The notes under the pieces were generated by a model. It saw only the letters and a program-made list of their open reading frames with translations, did no database searches and was not told the origin of the DNA. A stretch of DNA of 64,000 nt from Halieaceae bacterium UBA5044 (GTDB lineage Bacteria > Pseudomonadota > Gammaproteobacteria > Pseudomonadales > Halieaceae). The position numbers and the translations under genes are program-made. Shown here piece after piece: positions 36,283 to 45,176 of this stretch. The stretch is from contig DIBU01000001.1 in the NCBI GenBank assembly GCA_002416125.1, forward strand, positions 186,001 to 250,000, given 5' to 3'. Positions within the stretch are counted from its first letter, which is position 1. Each line of letters begins with the position of its first letter.

Positions 36283-37388
36283 GCCAGACTGTTCTACTTG
36301 TTATCGTTCTCGCCCTGCTTGTCGCCCAGGGTGTGACCGGCTTCCTGTTGTGGAAAGCCCGCCGTGATGGCGGCGCAGCGACGGGTTCCGACAGCGGCGT
36401 GCTTCGGGCCCTGCGACGCATGGCCGATGGCGATCTCACCGCCAGTGCAGAGAGCACCGGGCCCGCAACCGCCGCGATCGCCGAGCAACTGAATGCCGCT
36501 CTGGCGCGGCAGAGAGAGCTGGTGTCCGACCTGCGGGCGCCGTTTGAAGGCCTGGCGGCGGAGCTGCAGCGGCTCGCCAGGAATAGCCACGGGCACAGTG
36601 AAACCAGTGCCGGCATGGGCCGCCAGCTGGAAGAGGTCAAATCAGCACTGGTGCGTGAGCTCCAGGCTGCGGAGGACATGGGCAGTATCAGCAAGCAGGC
36701 GCGCGAGGCCATGGGCCGCCATCGGCAGCTGGTAAGCCGTGGCCAGACCCTCGCCGCCGACATGGCGCGCGCCTCTTCGGATGTGCGGGAGTCCATGCAG
36801 GAAACCTCGAAATCCGCCAAGCGCCAGGGCGAACTGATACAGTCGGTGACCACGGCCGCGGAATACATCCAGTCGCTGAACACGCGCATCTCGGTGGTGG
36901 CGATCAATACGCGTATCGAGGCGGAGCGCGCTGGCGAGCACGGCCGCCCCTTCCTCGGTATCGCCGAGGCTATTGGCGATCTGTTGCGTGAAGCCGAGGA
37001 GGAAGGCCGCAAGATCACCTCAGAGGTACGCATGTTGCAGAACCTGTCCGCGGAAAACCTGAACAGCCTCGAGCACACGGTGGGCGCCGTGGTCACCATC
37101 CTGGATTTTGTCGAGCGCATCGACGCGGCCCTGGAAGATATCAATCATGGCGCAGCGCACCTCCTTGACCAGGTGGATTCACTGGGCAATACCACGCAGC
37201 AGTCGGCTGAAACCGTGCGCCGCCTGAACGGACTGCTGGGCGAAGTGCGCGAGCAGAATCGCGCACTGCGGGAAGGTGCGGAAGCGACCCAGCAGGGCAT
37301 TAACGCCCTGCAACAAACCCTCTCCAACCTGGGCCGCAACCTCGCCCGGCTGCGGGTCGACCAGTCAGGCAGTGCGCTGAATGTCTGA
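36279..37388 (+). CDS. Methyl-accepting-chemotaxis-like receptor without sensor domain (PilJ-like)
   Basis: 369 aa. One N-terminal transmembrane helix (about 4-25) is followed directly by cytoplasmic helices; there is no periplasmic ligand domain and no second membrane helix. A long coiled coil leads to the receptor hairpin tip SVVAINTRIEAERAGEHGRPF (205-225), close to the canonical ALNAAIEAARAGE. It would dock the CheW-like and ChpA-like proteins. What it senses, if anything, must come through the membrane helix or a cytoplasmic partner. Confidence 0.78.
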   Translation: MSQTVLLVIVLALLVAQGVTGFLLWKARRDGGAATGSDSGVLRALRRMADGDLTASAESTGPATAAIAEQLNAALARQRELVSDLRAPFEGLAAELQRLARNSHGHSETSAGMGRQLEEVKSALVRELQAAEDMGSISKQAREAMGRHRQLVSRGQTLAADMARASSDVRESMQETSKSAKRQGELIQSVTTAAEYIQSLNTRISVVAINTRIEAERAGEHGRPFLGIAEAIGDLLREAEEEGRKITSEVRMLQNLSAENLNSLEHTVGAVVTILDFVERIDAALEDINHGAAHLLDQVDSLGNTTQQSAETVRRLNGLLGEVREQNRALREGAEATQQGINALQQTLSNLGRNLARLRVDQSGSALNV

Positions 37389-39525
37389 GTTGCAGCCAAA
37401 CGCCAGCCCGCGGCAGGGTATCGACCTGATAGACCTGCGACGCCTGCGGCCACGGTTGCAAGGGTCCCTGGACGCCGCCGAGGCGGCACTGATCGACTAC
37501 AGCCGCGACATACAGCGCCGCGAGCCCCTGCTTCACTGTCTCTGGTCGGTGCACCACATTACCGCTGCGCTGGGTAGCCTGCGGCTGCACAAGGCGGAAA
37601 TGCTGGCCCTGGAAATGGAGCGCGGTTTCCTGCGCCTGCTGCGCGGTGACGTGGTGGCAGAGCGACGCAACCTTGTTATGGGTGGCCTGATGCGGGCGAT
37701 CAAGACGCTGCCTGCCTATCTGGATCATGTCGAGCAGCTGCGTCTGGACAGCGGCCGCGGCCTTGAGCCCTGTGTCAATGACCTGCGCCGCTGGGCCGGT
37801 GAAGTGCCGCGCCCGGCGGCGCTGTTTTTCCACTACCCTGTGGCAGCCGAGTGTGGTGTGACCCACGCAGCTCAGACCCCCGCGGAGGAGGCTATCCGAC
37901 GCGGCGCCGATGTGTTGCTGGCGCCTTACCTGCAGGGCGCCAAGGGTGTGTTGGGTTCGCGGCCCGGGGCGGAGAGCGCGCGCACCCTGGCGCGCATCGC
38001 GCAGAAGATGCATGGCTTTCTCGCCGGGACGGTGCAGGAGCCATTCTGGTTGTTGCTCATGGCGCTCTGTGAAGCACTCGCGGCGGAGCTGGCGGAGCCG
38101 GATGAGTGCATTGCGCAGATCTTCAAAGCCGGTGCTTTCATGGTCAAATACGCGCGAGAGCACGGCAGCGCTGTCGACCCCGACATGGACTATCCGGCGT
38201 ATGTGCAGCGGCTGTTGTACTACATGGCGGCCTGTCCAGTGCAGCCGCTGTACGTGGCCCACGTGTGGACGGTGTTCGGCATCACCGAAAACACCCTGCG
38301 TGATGCGCAGCGCGGCCTGATACACAACGATGCCCTGCTGGCCGCCCTGCGCGGTGCGTCCAGCCGCCTTTCCAGCCTGATCGAGGCCCTGGAGCAGGCT
38401 GACCTGGAAGCGGTTGCCACCGGACGCGCGCCGCAGCCCGAAGACAGCATTGCCGAGTTGCAGGCCATTCGCTTGCGCTTGATTGCCGCCGGGGAGGAAC
38501 TCCTTGCAGAAGATCTGCGGGGTGCAGACGCCATGCTGGAACAGCTGTATGCCGGACGTTTCGCCGAGCAACCCGAGCGCTGCCGCCAGGCGGTATTGTC
38601 ACTCGCGCAAACCCTGGTGGATACGCAACTTGCCATCGCCAACCGCGTGTTGCTGCGCGGTGAGCAGCCTGCGTCAGCGTCGTCATTCGCTGTGCTGGCG
38701 CCCCTGCTGCTGGCCACCGGTGAACGCCTGAACCAGTTACAGGAACAGCTGCAGCAAGGTGCCGATGACGAGCAGCGCAGCGCGGTAGCGGCCGAACTGC
38801 TGACCATGGAGGGTGCGTTGTTCCTGCAGGGCCTGCTGCGCGAGGCGGCGGTCGCCGGCCAGCTCGGGCGCTGGCTGGGGGAGGCCCGCGCAGGGTGGAC
38901 ATCGGATGAACCCGCTGCCATGCACTTTGCCCAGGCGCTGGCCTGGCTGTCACTGCACATTGAGCGAGCCAGCCTCGACCCCGCTTCTGCCGGGGATCAT
39001 GTGCTCTGCACAGCGGAACAGGCCGCGACGTTTCTGCAGCCGGCGCCTGCGAGTGAGACCGAGGGCGCGCGGGCCGCAGACGCTGCAGAGCAGGCGCAGG
39101 ACGCGTTGCCGAGCGAGCAAACTGAAACCATCCCCGCGGCGTTCCGGGAGGTGTTCCTGGAGGAATCGGAGGAGATCATCGCCCGCCTGCAGAGCGAGCT
39201 GCCGGCCTGGGTTGCAGCGCCGGCACGCGACGAGCGCCTGCGGGAAATACGCCGGCACTTCCATACCTTCAAGGGCAACGGCAACGCGGTGGGCCTGTTC
39301 TCGCTGGGCGACCTGGGTCGCGATGTGCAGGACCTTCTGGACCGGGTTCTGGAGAGCCAGCAGCCGTTGGATGCGACCCTGCCCCTGTTGCTGCAGGAGG
39401 TGCTGGAGGCACTGCCGGATCTGGTCGCCACCTGCGGCGGTGCCGGAGAATTCGATGCAGCCCGCGTGCGGGAACTGCGCAATCGCTGTATGAGCCTTGG
39501 CCGGGGGATCGCCGATGGACGGTAA
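37381..39525 (+). CDS. ChpA-like Hpt protein, N-terminal half of a split kinase
   Basis: 714 aa, overlapping the receptor gene by 8 nt. Largely helical, resembling the N-terminal phosphotransfer region of ChpA-type kinases. One clear Hpt site lies near the C-terminus, His628 in HFHTFKGNGNAVG; earlier helical repeats lack an obvious phosphorylatable His motif. No ATPase domain is present. It overlaps the following gene, which carries a second Hpt and the kinase core, so together they look like one ChpA protein divided in two. Confidence 0.75.
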   Translation: MSELQPNASPRQGIDLIDLRRLRPRLQGSLDAAEAALIDYSRDIQRREPLLHCLWSVHHITAALGSLRLHKAEMLALEMERGFLRLLRGDVVAERRNLVMGGLMRAIKTLPAYLDHVEQLRLDSGRGLEPCVNDLRRWAGEVPRPAALFFHYPVAAECGVTHAAQTPAEEAIRRGADVLLAPYLQGAKGVLGSRPGAESARTLARIAQKMHGFLAGTVQEPFWLLLMALCEALAAELAEPDECIAQIFKAGAFMVKYAREHGSAVDPDMDYPAYVQRLLYYMAACPVQPLYVAHVWTVFGITENTLRDAQRGLIHNDALLAALRGASSRLSSLIEALEQADLEAVATGRAPQPEDSIAELQAIRLRLIAAGEELLAEDLRGADAMLEQLYAGRFAEQPERCRQAVLSLAQTLVDTQLAIANRVLLRGEQPASASSFAVLAPLLLATGERLNQLQEQLQQGADDEQRSAVAAELLTMEGALFLQGLLREAAVAGQLGRWLGEARAGWTSDEPAAMHFAQALAWLSLHIERASLDPASAGDHVLCTAEQAATFLQPAPASETEGARAADAAEQAQDALPSEQTETIPAAFREVFLEESEEIIARLQSELPAWVAAPARDERLREIRRHFHTFKGNGNAVGLFSLGDLGRDVQDLLDRVLESQQPLDATLPLLLQEVLEALPDLVATCGGAGEFDAARVRELRNRCMSLGRGIADGR

Positions 39526-42500
39526 TCAGAAGGAGCCCACCGTCGAGGAGTTGCTCCGCGAGCCCTGGGCGCAGCCACTGCTGGAGGAGTGGGGAGAGCA
39601 CGCGCTGCGCTGGCTGTTGAGTCGTCGCCTCGATGAGCCTGAGGAAAAGCTGTTTGCGGTGGCGGGCGATCGCCTGCGCCGCCCCGCGGCGGACCTCAGC
39701 GACCAGGAAGCGCGACTGGGGGCGCGCCATATGATGGGTGGCGCGGTCGCCGATGACCTGTCTGACTTTATCGAGGAAGAGATCGTGCTGACCTCGGTCA
39801 GCGATTCCAGCGGCATATACGGCGGGCGCGCGGGGGAGGCCGGATCCGGACGCATGGACGCGCCACGGCACGAGTTTATCGCCGTGCGTCACGCGCGCGG
39901 CGCGGCGGACAGCAGCACCCGTGAAGCACTCGCGCACCTCGCTGGCGCCGATGTACTCAATCTCGGTCCGCCACCGGCCCTGCCCAGCACCCTGGAGCGC
40001 GACGAGGCCGACTTGTCCGCTGCGCTGGAGGCTTCCGCAGCGCCCGTGGAGCGGGTGGACGATGCCGCGCCTGGGGGAACCGGTGCCGCGCTTCCAGAAG
40101 TCCCCGAGACGGCAGTAGATGAAGCGCCGCAGGCGCCCGTGGTGTCCGTTGCACCTGAGGTGTCTCCAGCCGAGACCCCGGTCACCCCGGTCACTACGGA
40201 AACTATGGAAACTGCGGACACGCCTGCGCCAGCGCCGACACCCAGCCTGGCGCCGACCCCGGCGGAGCCGCCATCGGCCCCAGCCGTCGCCGCAGCTGCC
40301 ACCGCCGCATCGCCTACCGCCGCATCGCCCGCCGCCACCGAGCCGGTTGAGCCGGGTGCAGACGAGCTGTCCTGGTGCGTGCCGCGGGATATCACCTTTA
40401 ACTTCAGTACCCGGGGCGGCAGCGAGCTGTTCCAGGATTTTCTCGACGCCTTTATCGAGGAGGCCGGGACGGAGCTGGAGAAGCTCGAGGACAACCTCGG
40501 TGCCTGGGAGCGAGAGGCTGCGGGCGCCGTTGCGTCGGGCGCCGTTGCGTCGGGCGCCGTTGCGTCGGGCGCCGCTGCGTCGGGCGGCGAAGCCTCGAAG
40601 CAGGTCTCACGGGTGCTGCATACCCTGAAGGGCATTGCCAAGGGCGTTGGCCTGCAGCGCTACGGCACCCTCATTCACAATTTCGAAACCCTGCTCGACC
40701 GGCTGCCCTGCGAGGCAGGCGGCGAAGCGCACTATTTCCGCATCATCAATGCCTGGCTGGACGCAACGGTGCGCGGCTATGAGCATATCCAGCAGACGCG
40801 GAACGATGTGGCCAGTGAGCTTCCGCTGCAACAGGACGCGCCTCCCCCCGCCGCCGGTGACGACAGCGCGACGACGGGTGGCACGCCGCAGCTGCAACCG
40901 CTGGCACCGGGCCAACGCCAGGAAGATCGCAAGATTGCCGATGCCGGTGCCCAGGCGCTGGGTGCCCAGCAGACCATCCGCATCAGTCCCGATGCCCTGG
41001 ACTACCTGCTCAACCTGGGCAACGAGGTGCAGAAGCTCGGCGTTCGCGCGTCCCAGAGCACCCTGCAGAGCAAGCGCGCAACGGGCGAACTGCTGAGCAG
41101 GATCGGCTCTCTGCGCACCCACATCGGGCGCATTTCCGACCGAGCATTGCTCAGTGCGACGACCCGACGCAGCGGTCCGGATACGGAGCTGGATGCCCTG
41201 GAAATGGACCAGTACTCGGATATTCACGAGGCGGCGAGCATCCTGCGTGAGGCGGTGGACGACCTCGACGAGCTGGCGCGGCTGGCGGGACGCCACACGT
41301 CCGCAGCGGAAGCGCTGCTGAAGCAGCAGGCTGGTATGGTCGCCTCCCTCGGATCGTCGATCCGCGCGGCGCGTGTGGTACCGGTTTCACGGTTGATGCC
41401 CGGGCTGCGCCGCATCGTGCGCACGGTCAGCGCGGAACTGGGCAAGGCGGTGATGTTCCGGGTGATCAGCGAGGCCGGCAAGCTCGACCGCGACAGCCAT
41501 GCCTGCTGCCAGATCATTCTCGAGCACATGGTGCGCAACGCGCTGGATCACGGCATCGAAGCCCCGGCAGAGCGCATTGCGGCCGGCAAGTCGGACACCG
41601 GTGTGATCAGCATCGACGTGCGCAAACAGGGCACGGATTACGTGGTGTCGCTCAGTGACGATGGCCGCGGTATCGATCCCCAGCGCATGCGGGAACAGGC
41701 ACGCAAAAAGGGGCTGGACGTCGATGTGGATAACCTCACCGACCGCGAGGCCCAGCGCCTGGTGTTCCACCGCGGGTTCTCCACAGCCGAGCGGATCAGC
41801 GAAATTTCCGGCCGCGGGGTCGGCATGGACATCGTGATGGGCGAGTTGCAACGCATCGGGGGCGATATCGAGATCGAGTCCAACCTCGGTCGCGGCACCA
41901 CCTTCCGTATTCGCATCCCCTCCAACATCAGCGTCAACGGTGCCCTGCTGGTGACCGTCGCGGATACCGCTTACGCGATACCCTTCGACGGGCTGATCGG
42001 GGTTGAGCATGTGCCCGCGGATGAATTTCTGCAGGCGGTACAGGCGCAGACGGATCTGCCCTTGCTGGGCCGCCGCTGCCAGCCCTCCTACCTGGCGGCC
42101 CTGTGTTCCGGGGTGCCGCTGCCCGACCGCGACAACTGGGGCGCTACCGTACCCGTTATCGTGGCCGGATCCGGACAGCACCATATGGCGATTGCCGTGG
42201 ATCGCGTGGAGGAGGCCCTCGAGCTGGTAATCCGCTCGCTGGGCAGCCAGTTTGCCGGCCTGCCCTGGGTCGTCGGGGGGACCACCAGTTCAGACGGGCG
42301 GGCCATTGTCGCCCTCAACCTGAACCTTCTGGTCAGTCGACAGGCACTGGAGCCTGTCCCCGACCTCTCGCTGGAACCCGTGGCGGACGTCAACCTGCTG
42401 GTCATGGTGGTCGACGATTCGCGGACCCAGCGCATGGTGGCGACCAGCCAGCTGCAAAGCCTGGGGGTTGAGACGGTCACCGCGGAAAACGGGCTTGCTG

Positions 42501-42778
42501 CCATGGAGCTCCTGGCAGGCATACATCGCCTTCCGGATGTGATTCTGCTGGACATTGAAATGCCCCTGAAAGACGGGATCCAGACCCTCCGCGAAATTCG
42601 CCGATCCCCGCGCCTGCAGTCCATCCCGGTCATCATGGTGACCTCGCGGACGGGCCCCAAGCACCGCGCGCTCGCCGAACAGGCCGGTTGCAGCGGCTAC
42701 ATGGGCAAACCGTTCAACTTCCCGCTGCTGGTTGAGCAGATTGCAGAGTTGACCGGCTACCCACTGCGCCTGTCCTGA
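39515..42778 (+). CDS. ChpA/CheA-like hybrid histidine kinase (Hpt-HATPase-CheW-REC)
   Basis: 1087 aa from the ATG at 39515 (GGGGG upstream), overlapping the previous gene by 11 nt. Order: acidic N-terminus; a long Ala/Pro/Thr-rich linker (about 185-285); Hpt with His369 in LHTLKGIAKGVG; dimerisation helices; HATPase with N box Asn675 (HMVRNALDHG), G1 DDGRGID, G2 GRGVGMDIV; CheW-like domain; C-terminal receiver with D967/D968, phospho-acceptor D1013 and K1065. A 15-bp tandem repeat encodes GAVAS units just before the Hpt. Likely the kinase of the cluster. Confidence 0.88.
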   Translation: MDGNQKEPTVEELLREPWAQPLLEEWGEHALRWLLSRRLDEPEEKLFAVAGDRLRRPAADLSDQEARLGARHMMGGAVADDLSDFIEEEIVLTSVSDSSGIYGGRAGEAGSGRMDAPRHEFIAVRHARGAADSSTREALAHLAGADVLNLGPPPALPSTLERDEADLSAALEASAAPVERVDDAAPGGTGAALPEVPETAVDEAPQAPVVSVAPEVSPAETPVTPVTTETMETADTPAPAPTPSLAPTPAEPPSAPAVAAAATAASPTAASPAATEPVEPGADELSWCVPRDITFNFSTRGGSELFQDFLDAFIEEAGTELEKLEDNLGAWEREAAGAVASGAVASGAVASGAAASGGEASKQVSRVLHTLKGIAKGVGLQRYGTLIHNFETLLDRLPCEAGGEAHYFRIINAWLDATVRGYEHIQQTRNDVASELPLQQDAPPPAAGDDSATTGGTPQLQPLAPGQRQEDRKIADAGAQALGAQQTIRISPDALDYLLNLGNEVQKLGVRASQSTLQSKRATGELLSRIGSLRTHIGRISDRALLSATTRRSGPDTELDALEMDQYSDIHEAASILREAVDDLDELARLAGRHTSAAEALLKQQAGMVASLGSSIRAARVVPVSRLMPGLRRIVRTVSAELGKAVMFRVISEAGKLDRDSHACCQIILEHMVRNALDHGIEAPAERIAAGKSDTGVISIDVRKQGTDYVVSLSDDGRGIDPQRMREQARKKGLDVDVDNLTDREAQRLVFHRGFSTAERISEISGRGVGMDIVMGELQRIGGDIEIESNLGRGTTFRIRIPSNISVNGALLVTVADTAYAIPFDGLIGVEHVPADEFLQAVQAQTDLPLLGRRCQPSYLAALCSGVPLPDRDNWGATVPVIVAGSGQHHMAIAVDRVEEALELVIRSLGSQFAGLPWVVGGTTSSDGRAIVALNLNLLVSRQALEPVPDLSLEPVADVNLLVMVVDDSRTQRMVATSQLQSLGVETVTAENGLAAMELLAGIHRLPDVILLDIEMPLKDGIQTLREIRRSPRLQSIPVIMVTSRTGPKHRALAEQAGCSGYMGKPFNFPLLVEQIAELTGYPLRLS
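40522..40581 (+). repeat. 15-bp tandem repeat, four units, coding
   Basis: Four head-to-tail copies of GGGCGCCGTTGCGTC (the fourth with one C for T) encode repeating Gly-Ala-Val-Ala-Ser in the linker before the Hpt of the hybrid kinase. A fifth, diverged unit follows. Copy number could vary by slippage without shifting the frame. Confidence 0.85.
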
Positions 42779-42779
42779 T

Positions 42780-43166
42780 ATGGAGACGCAGGTGGCAAAT
42801 GCCGTCCCCGCTGTACTGCTTCCCTGCGCCGATGGCGCCACCTGGCTGGTGCCGCTGAACGGTCTTGCGGAAATCGTCGTGGTGCGTGAGGCGGTAGGCG
42901 CTGCGCTGCCCTGGCGAGCCGCCCGGATTCCCGTGCTGCACCCCACACCGGCGGCCCGCACGTTTGCGGTGCTGCTGGGTATCAACGTCCCTTTCTGGGC
43001 ACTGCCGCTGGCCTCGGAGCCGGTGGTCTACCGCCCGCTGGTGGCAGACGATATTGCGGAGGATGCGGCGCCAGCTGCGGGCGGCACCCCGGCGCGGATA
43101 GCGGGCAGGCAATGCCTGATACCTGACCTGCTCGCCGCTGAGTCCGGCCTCTCCCTGACACCCTGA
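42780..43166 (+). CDS. Small CheW-like protein (ChpC-like)
   Basis: 128 aa starting 1 nt after the hybrid kinase stop. The pattern ADGATWLVPLNGLAEIVVV followed by PWRAARIPVLHP and FAVLLGIN fits a minimal CheW/ChpC coupling domain. It is shorter than usual CheW (about 160 aa). Last gene of the Chp-like operon; no methyltransferase or methylesterase gene follows. Confidence 0.65.
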   Translation: METQVANAVPAVLLPCADGATWLVPLNGLAEIVVVREAVGAALPWRAARIPVLHPTPAARTFAVLLGINVPFWALPLASEPVVYRPLVADDIAEDAAPAAGGTPARIAGRQCLIPDLLAAESGLSLTP

Positions 43167-43478
43167 TCGGGCCCTGCAGCCGCAGGTGGGCATCGACGGG
43201 CGCACAGTCGCCTGTAAAAATATGGCACATAATAGCCAAATTGCAGCCCTAAAAATCGCTTTAAGCGTAAAAATATGGGCGTAAAAAGACACTTTTTTCC
43301 AATTGATACCCAATAATGCTTTTCCCGGCATTGTCAGACAGCGGCTGCCTGCCTATAACTGAGCGCGCTGCCATTGTGCAGCGGCGCTGACGGACAGGCT
43401 TGGCCAGTCAGGCTCGGGGAGACGGGTGGTTGAACCCGCAGCGTCGGAAAGGATTTCTGTGAATACCAGGGGGCTGCC
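43167..43478. other. AT-rich intergenic leader with direct repeats
   Basis: 312 nt without a convincing gene. The middle part (about 43210-43330) is clearly AT-richer than its surroundings. It contains a 12-bp direct repeat GTAAAAATATGG at 43214-43225 and 43267-43278, and a small palindrome CGCTTTAAGCG between them. Near the downstream gene a hairpin CGGGT/ACCCG (43423-43438) may lie in its leader. No named riboswitch was recognised. Probably the regulatory region of the 111-aa gene. Confidence 0.45.
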
Positions 43479-43814
43479 ATGTTCACCATTACACCCACGG
43501 CCACGCTGGGGTCCAGCCAGCGGGATGACCTTGAAGTTTTTGCCGTCATCGACGGCCGCAAAGTGTTTCTGCCTGAGGAAGCACGCTACGTCATGCAGGA
43601 CCGACGCGGGCTCTGGTTCTACAGCAAACGCAAGCCACGCCTGTCGGAAGGTGACTGGACACCCAACAAAACCAGTATTGCCTGTGTCACCGAACGGGGC
43701 TGTGTCCGGGTTTTGAAAACGGAACCCGCAACAACCTGGCTGGAAACCTGCCAGCGGACCATCCGCATGGTAGCGCGGGATGGTGAACGTCGCCCGGCCG
43801 ACGACGCTGCCTGA
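43479..43814 (+). CDS. Orphan hypothetical protein, 111 aa
   Basis: ATG at 43479 with AGGGGG 5 nt upstream, so translation is likely. The product has an N-terminal beta-rich part (DLEVFAVIDGRKVFLPEEARYVM) and aromatic, basic stretches (GLWFYSKRKPRLSEGDW), with Cys at 69 and 75 and a third at 91. No signal peptide or membrane helix. Family not recognised. Preceded by an AT-rich control region and convergent with rmuC. Confidence 0.6.
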   Translation: MFTITPTATLGSSQRDDLEVFAVIDGRKVFLPEEARYVMQDRRGLWFYSKRKPRLSEGDWTPNKTSIACVTERGCVRVLKTEPATTWLETCQRTIRMVARDGERRPADDAA

Positions 43815-45170
43815 TTACGGCGCGCGCTCGTCGTCGCCGGAGTCTGGTGCGGGTGTCCCGGCTCGCTCGGGGCTGCGGTCCACCGCGCTGAGCCGGTCGA
43901 CGTCGATATCCAGATGCAGGGGTTCCAGGCTGGGCATCTGCTTGCTGGTTGCCGTGGACAGGTGCTGGAAGCGATCGACCTTGCCCGCCAGACCCTGTCG
44001 CCCGCTGAGGCCAAGCACCGTACTGTTGTACTGGTTGGCCGCTGTCTGCAGGGTGTTGCCGAGCCGCTGCAGGCGTTCCGCCACGGTGCACACCTGATTG
44101 TAGACATCGCCGGCACTGCGGCTGATTTCCTGTGCTTCGCGATTGCTGCGCTCCACGATCCAGAGGTTGGCGACGGTGCGCAGCACGGGCATCAGCGTCG
44201 TGTGTGAGACCAGCACCACGCCGCGCTGGTAACCGTAGGCAAACAGCTCGCGGTCCTGGCGCATCGCTTCGATCCAGGCCGGCTCGATGGGCATGAACAT
44301 CAGGACGAAGTCGGGGCTGCCCAGCCCCGGCAGATTGGCGTACTCCTTGCCTGCGAGGTCGTCGATATGCTGTCGAATGGCCCGCCCGTGGGCCTCGAGC
44401 CGGGCGTCGCGCTGGTCTTCGTTTTCTGCGGCCAGCGCAGCCTCGTAATCCACCAGGGATACCTTGCTGTCGATCACCAGGTGGCGCTTGTCGGGCAGCA
44501 GGATCAGCGCGTCGGGCAGGCGTCGGCGGCCCTGTTCGTCCCGCAGCGCCGCCTGCGTCACATAGTGCTCCCCGGGCAGCAGTCCCGCCTGTTCCAGCGT
44601 GCGCTCCAGTTGCGCCTCGCCCCAGTTCCCGGTGGTTTTCTTGTCGCCCTTGAGTGCGGCGGCGAGATTGCTCGCCTGTTCACTCATGGCGAGGCCGATC
44701 TCCAGCACCTTGCGCAGCTCTGCCCCCAGTGCTGCCTGGCCTTGCAGGGATTCCGAGTGGACGCGGTCGATGCGCTGCTGGAAGCTGCTGATCTGTTCGC
44801 GAAACGGCTGCAGCAGTTGACCGAGGGCCTCCTTGCTGCTGTCCGTGAACTGGCGCCCGCGGGCCTCGAAAATGCGCTGTGCGAGGTGCTCGAACTCAAG
44901 CTTCAGCTGCGCACGGTTCTCATTCAGCAGTTGCAGCTGGTCGGCGTGCTGGCGCGCCTGCTCGCGCTGCCGGGCAAGCAGGCGATCGTATTCACTGCGC
45001 AGGTTCTGGTAGCGGTCGGTGAGCTGTTGCAGCGCCTGCGCCTGGGCTGCCGCCTGTTGCTGGTGCAGGCGCAAGCGCCAGATCAGTGCCGCTATCAACC
45101 CGGCGGTAAGCCCGCCCAGAATCCCCAGTGCGGGCAGGAACCAGGGACTTTGCAGGAAGCTGATGGGCAC
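43815..45170 (-). CDS. rmuC: DNA recombination protein RmuC homologue
   Basis: 451 aa: one N-terminal membrane helix (about 10-32), a Gln/Arg-rich coiled coil to about residue 170, then the RmuC domain with GNWGEAQLERTLEQAGL, IDSKVSLVDYEAA and FMPIEPAW, which resembles restriction-endonuclease-like folds. In E. coli it limits inversions at short repeats. The C-terminal tail is acidic and variable. It ends 1 nt from the convergent 111-aa gene. Confidence 0.92.
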   Translation of the reverse strand: MPISFLQSPWFLPALGILGGLTAGLIAALIWRLRLHQQQAAAQAQALQQLTDRYQNLRSEYDRLLARQREQARQHADQLQLLNENRAQLKLEFEHLAQRIFEARGRQFTDSSKEALGQLLQPFREQISSFQQRIDRVHSESLQGQAALGAELRKVLEIGLAMSEQASNLAAALKGDKKTTGNWGEAQLERTLEQAGLLPGEHYVTQAALRDEQGRRRLPDALILLPDKRHLVIDSKVSLVDYEAALAAENEDQRDARLEAHGRAIRQHIDDLAGKEYANLPGLGSPDFVLMFMPIEPAWIEAMRQDRELFAYGYQRGVVLVSHTTLMPVLRTVANLWIVERSNREAQEISRSAGDVYNQVCTVAERLQRLGNTLQTAANQYNSTVLGLSGRQGLAGKVDRFQHLSTATSKQMPSLEPLHLDIDVDRLSAVDRSPERAGTPAPDSGDDERAP

Positions 45171-45176
45171 GCGCCG

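Noticed and set aside
43223..43236. TGGCAC motif suggesting a sigma-54 promoter
   Set aside because: The GG and GC pairs are 9 rather than 10 nt apart and TTGC is not in place.
43200..43478. Cyclic-di-GMP (GEMM) riboswitch before the orphan gene
   Set aside because: Conserved core segments of GEMM-I were not found; only generic hairpins are present.
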